Below the pieces are notes generated by a model, which searched no databases, was not told where the DNA came from, and was given only the letters and a program-made list of their open reading frames with translations. A program made the position numbers and the translations under genes. Source: Hafnia alvei (GTDB lineage: Bacteria; Pseudomonadota; Gammaproteobacteria; Enterobacterales; Enterobacteriaceae). From it: DNA of 64,000 bases. Shown in pieces: positions 61,287 through 64,000 of this stretch (the stretch's first letter is position 1; every line of letters begins with the position of its first letter). Location of the stretch: assembly GCF_964063325.1 (NCBI RefSeq), contig NZ_OZ061315.1:1302001-1366000 (forward strand). Reading direction: 5' to 3'.

Positions 61287-61802
61287 ATGCAACTGAACAA
61301 AGTTCTGAAGGGGCTGATGTTGGCACTGCCTATCATGGCTGTAGCTGCTTGTAGTTCACATAAAAATGCGAACGACGATCAATCAGCAATGGGTGCTGGC
61401 GCTGGTAACGGTATGGAAAACGGCAGCAGCAACCTGTCTTCTGAAGAACAGGCTCGTCTGCAGATGCAAGAACTCCAGAAAAACAACATCGTTTACTTCG
61501 GTCTGGACAAGTACGATGTGAGCTCTGACTACGCTCAGATGCTGGATGCGCATGCTGCTTTCCTGCGTAACAACCCATCTTACAAAGTGACCGTAGAAGG
61601 TCATGCGGATGAGCGCGGTACTCCTGAGTACAACATCGCCCTGGGCGAACGTCGTGCTAACGCAGTTAAGATGTACCTGCAAGGTAAAGGCGTAGGCGCT
61701 GATCAGATCTCTATCGTTTCTTACGGTAAAGAAAAACCAGCAGTACTGGGCCACGACGAAGCAGCCTATGCTAAAAACCGTCGTGCCGTACTGGTTTACT
61801 AA
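61287..61802 (+). CDS. pal: Pal, peptidoglycan-associated lipoprotein
   Basis: Outer-membrane lipoprotein; lipobox AVAAC with Cys22. Variable Asn/Gly-rich spacer, then OmpA-like domain binding peptidoglycan (NIVYFGLDKYDV, EGHADERGTPEYNIALGERRANAV). 171 aa (E. coli 173). ATG behind AAAGGATCAAAGAG; a 15-codon upstream extension of the frame is not real. Confidence 0.97.
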   Translation: MQLNKVLKGLMLALPIMAVAACSSHKNANDDQSAMGAGAGNGMENGSSNLSSEEQARLQMQELQKNNIVYFGLDKYDVSSDYAQMLDAHAAFLRNNPSYKVTVEGHADERGTPEYNIALGERRANAVKMYLQGKGVGADQISIVSYGKEKPAVLGHDEAAYAKNRRAVLVY

Positions 61803-61824
61803 TAGTTAGTAAGACGAGTATCGC

Positions 61825-62634
61825 ATGAGCAGTAACTTCAGACTTCACTTGTTGAGTCTGTCGTTACTGGTTGGAATAGCGGCCCCTTGGGCCGCTATTG
61901 CCCAAGCCCCAATCAGTAGCGTCGGCTCCGGCTCGGTTGAAGACCGAGTCACTTCACTTGAGCGTATTACCAATGCTCAGGGTCAACTATTTTCTCAGCT
62001 TCAGCAGCAACTCTCCGATAACCAGCGCGACATCGACTCTCTTCGTGGTCAAATTCAAGAAAGTCAGTATCAGCTGAATCAGGTTGTTGAACGTCAAAAA
62101 CAGATCCTCTTGCAGTTAGATAGCCAAGGTAGTGCTAATAGTAGTGCCAATACAGGTGCCGCAGCCGCAGATTCGGCCGCTTCAGCCTCTACGGGCTCTG
62201 ACGCTTCTAGCACAGCGGCAACTGCAGCCCCTGCGGCGGACGCAGCGCCAGCCAGCAGTGGTGATGCCAACACGGATTACAACCGTGCGGTAGATTTGGT
62301 ATTGGTGAAAAAGCAGAACGATCAGGCAATTACGGCCTTCCAAAGCTTTGTTAAGCAATATCCAGATTCGACCTATCAGCCAAATGCAAATTATTGGCTG
62401 GGGCAGCTGTTTTACAACAAAGGTAAAAAAGATGACTCGGCGTATTATTTTGCCGTAGTTGTTAAAAATTACCCTAAATCCCCGAAAGCGCCTGACGCGA
62501 TGTACAAGGTTGGGGTGATCATGCAGGAGAAAGGGCAGGCCGATAAAGCCAAAGCCGTCTATCAGCAGGTCATTAAGCAGTACCCAACGAGCGATGCTGC
62601 GAAGCAGGCTCAAAAACGTATTGCTGCATCATAA
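61825..62634 (+). CDS. cpoB: CpoB (YbgF), coordinator of PBP1B and Tol
   Basis: Periplasmic protein that links Tol-Pal with peptidoglycan synthesis. Signal peptide of about 28 residues (cleavage IAQA-PISS), N-terminal coiled coil for trimerisation (about 40-100, SLERITNAQGQLFSQLQQQL), Ala/Ser-rich linker, and three TPR repeats (about 145-269: DYNRAVDLVLVKKQNDQAI, YWLGQLFYNKGKKDDS, PDAMYKVGVIMQEKGQ). 269 aa (E. coli 263). End of the tol-pal operon. Confidence 0.96.
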   Translation: MSSNFRLHLLSLSLLVGIAAPWAAIAQAPISSVGSGSVEDRVTSLERITNAQGQLFSQLQQQLSDNQRDIDSLRGQIQESQYQLNQVVERQKQILLQLDSQGSANSSANTGAAAADSAASASTGSDASSTAATAAPAADAAPASSGDANTDYNRAVDLVLVKKQNDQAITAFQSFVKQYPDSTYQPNANYWLGQLFYNKGKKDDSAYYFAVVVKNYPKSPKAPDAMYKVGVIMQEKGQADKAKAVYQQVIKQYPTSDAAKQAQKRIAAS

Positions 62635-62728
62635 GCGTATTTTCAGGCTCAGAAGTAGACGATTTGTTTAATTTATGGGCCTGAACGTACGAAGTGCAAT
62701 CAATTGAACTGATTATTAAAATTTTTGG

Positions 62729-62756
62729 TTGCGCTGTCCTGATAAATGGGTAATAT
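62729..62756 (+). promoter_or_regulatory. Probable promoter of the tRNA-Lys cluster
   Basis: TTGCGC, 16-bp spacer, TAATAT, followed by a GC-rich discriminator (GCCGCCG) as in stringently controlled stable-RNA promoters. Located about 58 bp before the first tRNA. Confidence 0.5.
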
Positions 62757-62814
62757 ATGCCGCCGTTGCCCAGACAAACTGAAACAGAGTGATTCAGGCA
62801 ACAATTTTTGAAAT

Positions 62815-62890
62815 GGGTCGTTAGCTCAGTTGGTAGAGCAGTTGACTTTTAATCAATTGGTCGCAGGTTCGAATCCCGCACGACCCACCA
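62815..62890 (+). tRNA. tRNA-Lys (anticodon UUU), copy 1
   Basis: 76 nt including the encoded CCA. Acceptor GGGTCGT / ACGACCC, D-arm AGCTCAGTTGGTAGAGC, anticodon loop CTTTTAA with UUU, T-arm GCAGGTTCGAATCCCGC. Identical to the other three copies. Confidence 0.98.
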
Positions 62891-62935
62891 TTCAAAAATG
62901 ATTTTGTTTTAAAGTAGCAAGCCAGATAAATAAAT

Positions 62936-63011
62936 GGGTCGTTAGCTCAGTTGGTAGAGCAGTTGACTTTTAATCAATTGGTCGCAGGTTCGAATCCCGC
63001 ACGACCCACCA
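62936..63011 (+). tRNA. tRNA-Lys (UUU), copy 2
   Basis: Identical 76-nt gene with encoded CCA, 45 bp behind copy 1; the short spacer indicates one precursor transcript. Confidence 0.98.
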
Positions 63012-63067
63012 TTTATTTATTATGTTTGAGCATCAAACGGTTTTCTACTGAAGTAGCACTCTCGAAT

Positions 63068-63143
63068 GGGTCGTTAGCTCAGTTGGTAGAGCAGTTGACT
63101 TTTAATCAATTGGTCGCAGGTTCGAATCCCGCACGACCCACCA
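63068..63143 (+). tRNA. tRNA-Lys (UUU), copy 3
   Basis: Identical 76-nt gene, 56 bp behind copy 2. The spacer is unrelated to the preceding one apart from a few bases beside the tRNA. Confidence 0.98.
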
Positions 63144-63171
63144 TTCGAAGAGAGTTACACTCCGCTACAGC

Positions 63172-63247
63172 GGGTCGTTAGCTCAGTTGGTAGAGCAGTT
63201 GACTTTTAATCAATTGGTCGCAGGTTCGAATCCCGCACGACCCACCA
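63172..63247 (+). tRNA. tRNA-Lys (UUU), copy 4
   Basis: Identical 76-nt gene, 28 bp behind copy 3 and last of the array. No clear T-tract terminator directly follows; a structured element lies 70 bp further on. Confidence 0.98.
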
Positions 63248-63315
63248 TTTCTTTTAGTATCTCCATCGTTTCAAACAATCTAAATACACATAGAATGCAC
63301 TTGTCGTGTGGGTGA

Positions 63316-63389
63316 CAAAATTGTCGGGAACAATTTTGAACAACGCTTGCGACGACCCGAAGGGCGAGGCGTAGCCGAGTAATCCCGAC
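63316..63389 (+). repeat. Structured element with competing stems between tRNA-Lys and nadA
   Basis: CAAAATTGT-CGGGA-ACAATTTTG forms one hairpin, while GTCGGGA (63323-63329) can instead pair with TCCCGAC (63383-63389), enclosing CCC-GAA-GGG and GGC-GTA-GCC mini-stems. It looks like a palindromic intergenic repeat or a terminator region for the tRNA operon. Together with the NadR box it fills the 323 bp before nadA. Confidence 0.5.
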
Positions 63390-63483
63390 CGAATATCACT
63401 TTAGTGCCATTTCTCACCAATACTAAACAATCTCACACTAACTTATTATTTTTAGCTTCAATTTGGCCTATCTCGACTAACTA

Positions 63484-63501
63484 TGTTTAGTATACAAAAC
63501 A
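63484..63501. promoter_or_regulatory. NadR box upstream of nadA
   Basis: TGTTTAGTATACAAAACA matches the NadR pattern TGTTTA-N6-TAAACA in 11 of 12 informative bases. It lies about 40 bp before a TATACT that may be the -10 (63542-63547). NadR represses NAD synthesis genes when NAD is ample. Confidence 0.75.
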
Positions 63502-63570
63502 AAAAGCTTAATTAGCACTCACCTGTGTTAATCATTTGTTGTATACTCGCCAAACAATCAATCCTCCAAG

Positions 63571-64000
63571 ATGAGCTATAGCGCGATGTTTGACCCAAAT
63601 GCTGCGGTATACCCTTTTCCACCCAAGCCAACACCGCTGGTTCCAGATGAAAAACGCTTCTACCGCGAGAAAATCAAAACGCTGCTTAAGCAACGTAATG
63701 CGGTTCTAGTCGCACATTATTACACTGACCCTGAAATACAGGCGCTGGCAGAAGAGACCGGTGGCTGCGTATCCGATTCGTTAGAGATGGCGCGCTTTGG
63801 TCGTGATCATCCTGCTACAACTTTGCTTGTCGCCGGTGTTCGCTTTATGGGGGAGACTGCAAAGATCCTCAGCCCTGAAAAGCAGGTATTAATGCCTACG
63901 CTTCAGGCGGAATGCTCGCTCGATCTTGGCTGCCCAGTTGATGAGTTTAGTGCATTCTGCGATGCGCACCCTGATCGAACCGTGGTGGTTTATGCCAATA
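63571..64000 (+). CDS. nadA: NadA, quinolinate synthase (3' end beyond window)
   Basis: [4Fe-4S] enzyme condensing iminoaspartate with dihydroxyacetone phosphate to quinolinate, first committed step of NAD synthesis with NadB. About 143 codons are present: MSYSAMFDPNAAVYPFPPKP, then VAHYYTDPEIQALAEETGGCVSDSLEMARFG, GVRFMGETAKILSP and PTLQAECSLDLGCPVDEF with cluster/active-site cysteines. Matches E. coli NadA. An internal ATG five codons later is a possible alternative start; neither has a good Shine-Dalgarno. Confidence 0.95.
   Translation, partial: MSYSAMFDPNAAVYPFPPKPTPLVPDEKRFYREKIKTLLKQRNAVLVAHYYTDPEIQALAEETGGCVSDSLEMARFGRDHPATTLLVAGVRFMGETAKILSPEKQVLMPTLQAECSLDLGCPVDEFSAFCDAHPDRTVVVYAN

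Noticed and set aside
62951..63181. 76-codon frame with an internally repeated sequence
   Set aside because: Runs through tRNA-Lys copies 2 and 3; the protein repeat is only the tRNA repeat.
62815..63247. Regularly spaced identical units that might be a CRISPR array
   Set aside because: Units are 76 nt and fold as tRNA-Lys with encoded CCA; spacers vary from 28 to 56 bp and no cas genes are near.
63248..63570. Integrase or attachment site behind the tRNA array
   Set aside because: No integrase gene and no repeat of a tRNA 3' end beyond the four genes themselves.

Overview
This window is a chromosomal segment of an enterobacterium (order Enterobacterales). Almost every protein aligns over its full length, by memory of the families, with an Escherichia coli K-12 protein from the nag to nadA arc. 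The backbone order is nagDCAB / nagE, glnS, chiPQ, fur, fldA, ybfE, ybfF, seqA, pgm, kdpFABCDE, ybfA, ybgA, phrB, ybgI, pxpBCA, nei, gltA, sdhCDAB-sucABCD, cydABX-ybgE, ybgC-tolQRAB-pal-cpoB, tRNA-Lys, nadA. Several features are not E. coli-like: a secreted chitobiase (chb) directly behind chiPQ, as in Serratia; ERIC repeats; a DUF3861 gene; and a xapA-type phosphorylase cluster between ybgI and pxpB. These point to the Hafnia/Serratia/Yersinia side of the order. I suspect Hafnia-like, but this is inference. Both window edges cut genes (nagD on the left, nadA on the right).

Layout. 1-13.7 kb is an amino-sugar and chitin module. nagBACD and nagE diverge around a CRP site flanked by two NagC-like operators. 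After glnS come chiP-chiQ-chb, with a NagC dyad and a ChiX-type antisense target over the chiP ribosome binding site. Together they take chitin oligomers from the outer membrane to fructose-6-phosphate. 13.8-19.5 kb is housekeeping: fur with a coupled upstream mini-ORF, fldA, ybfE, ybfF, seqA, pgm, and a DUF3861 gene under a strong Fur box. 19.5-27.7 kb is the kdpFABCDE potassium pump with a conserved KdpE box and an ERIC repeat between kdpB and kdpC. 27.7-33.7 kb holds an unrecognised ORF, ybfA, a TudS/DUF1722 fusion (ybgA) next to photolyase, a periplasmic class II cyclic-nucleotide phosphodiesterase with an altered metal motif, ybgI and yjdM. 33.9-37 kb is a purine nucleoside phosphorylase, MFS transporter and LysR cluster. 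37.3-40.5 kb is 5-oxoprolinase pxpBCA and nei.

40.6-56.7 kb is central respiration: gltA divergent from sdhCDAB-sucABCD, with an ERIC between sdhB and sucA, then cydAB, cydX and ybgE. 56.8-62.6 kb is the Tol-Pal envelope operon. 62.8-63.3 kb has four identical tRNA-Lys(UUU) genes, followed by a structured repeat, a NadR box and the start of nadA.

No phage, insertion sequence, CRISPR array or recognisable defence system is visible. The points most worth checking are: the Leu replacing the third His of the phosphodiesterase signature; the TudS-DUF1722/photolyase pair; the Fur-boxed DUF3861 gene; the unrecognised ORF beside kdp; the 172-nt hairpin element behind glnS; the ERIC copies inside operons; and the fur-coupled leader ORF. 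Operator, promoter and terminator calls were made by eye.
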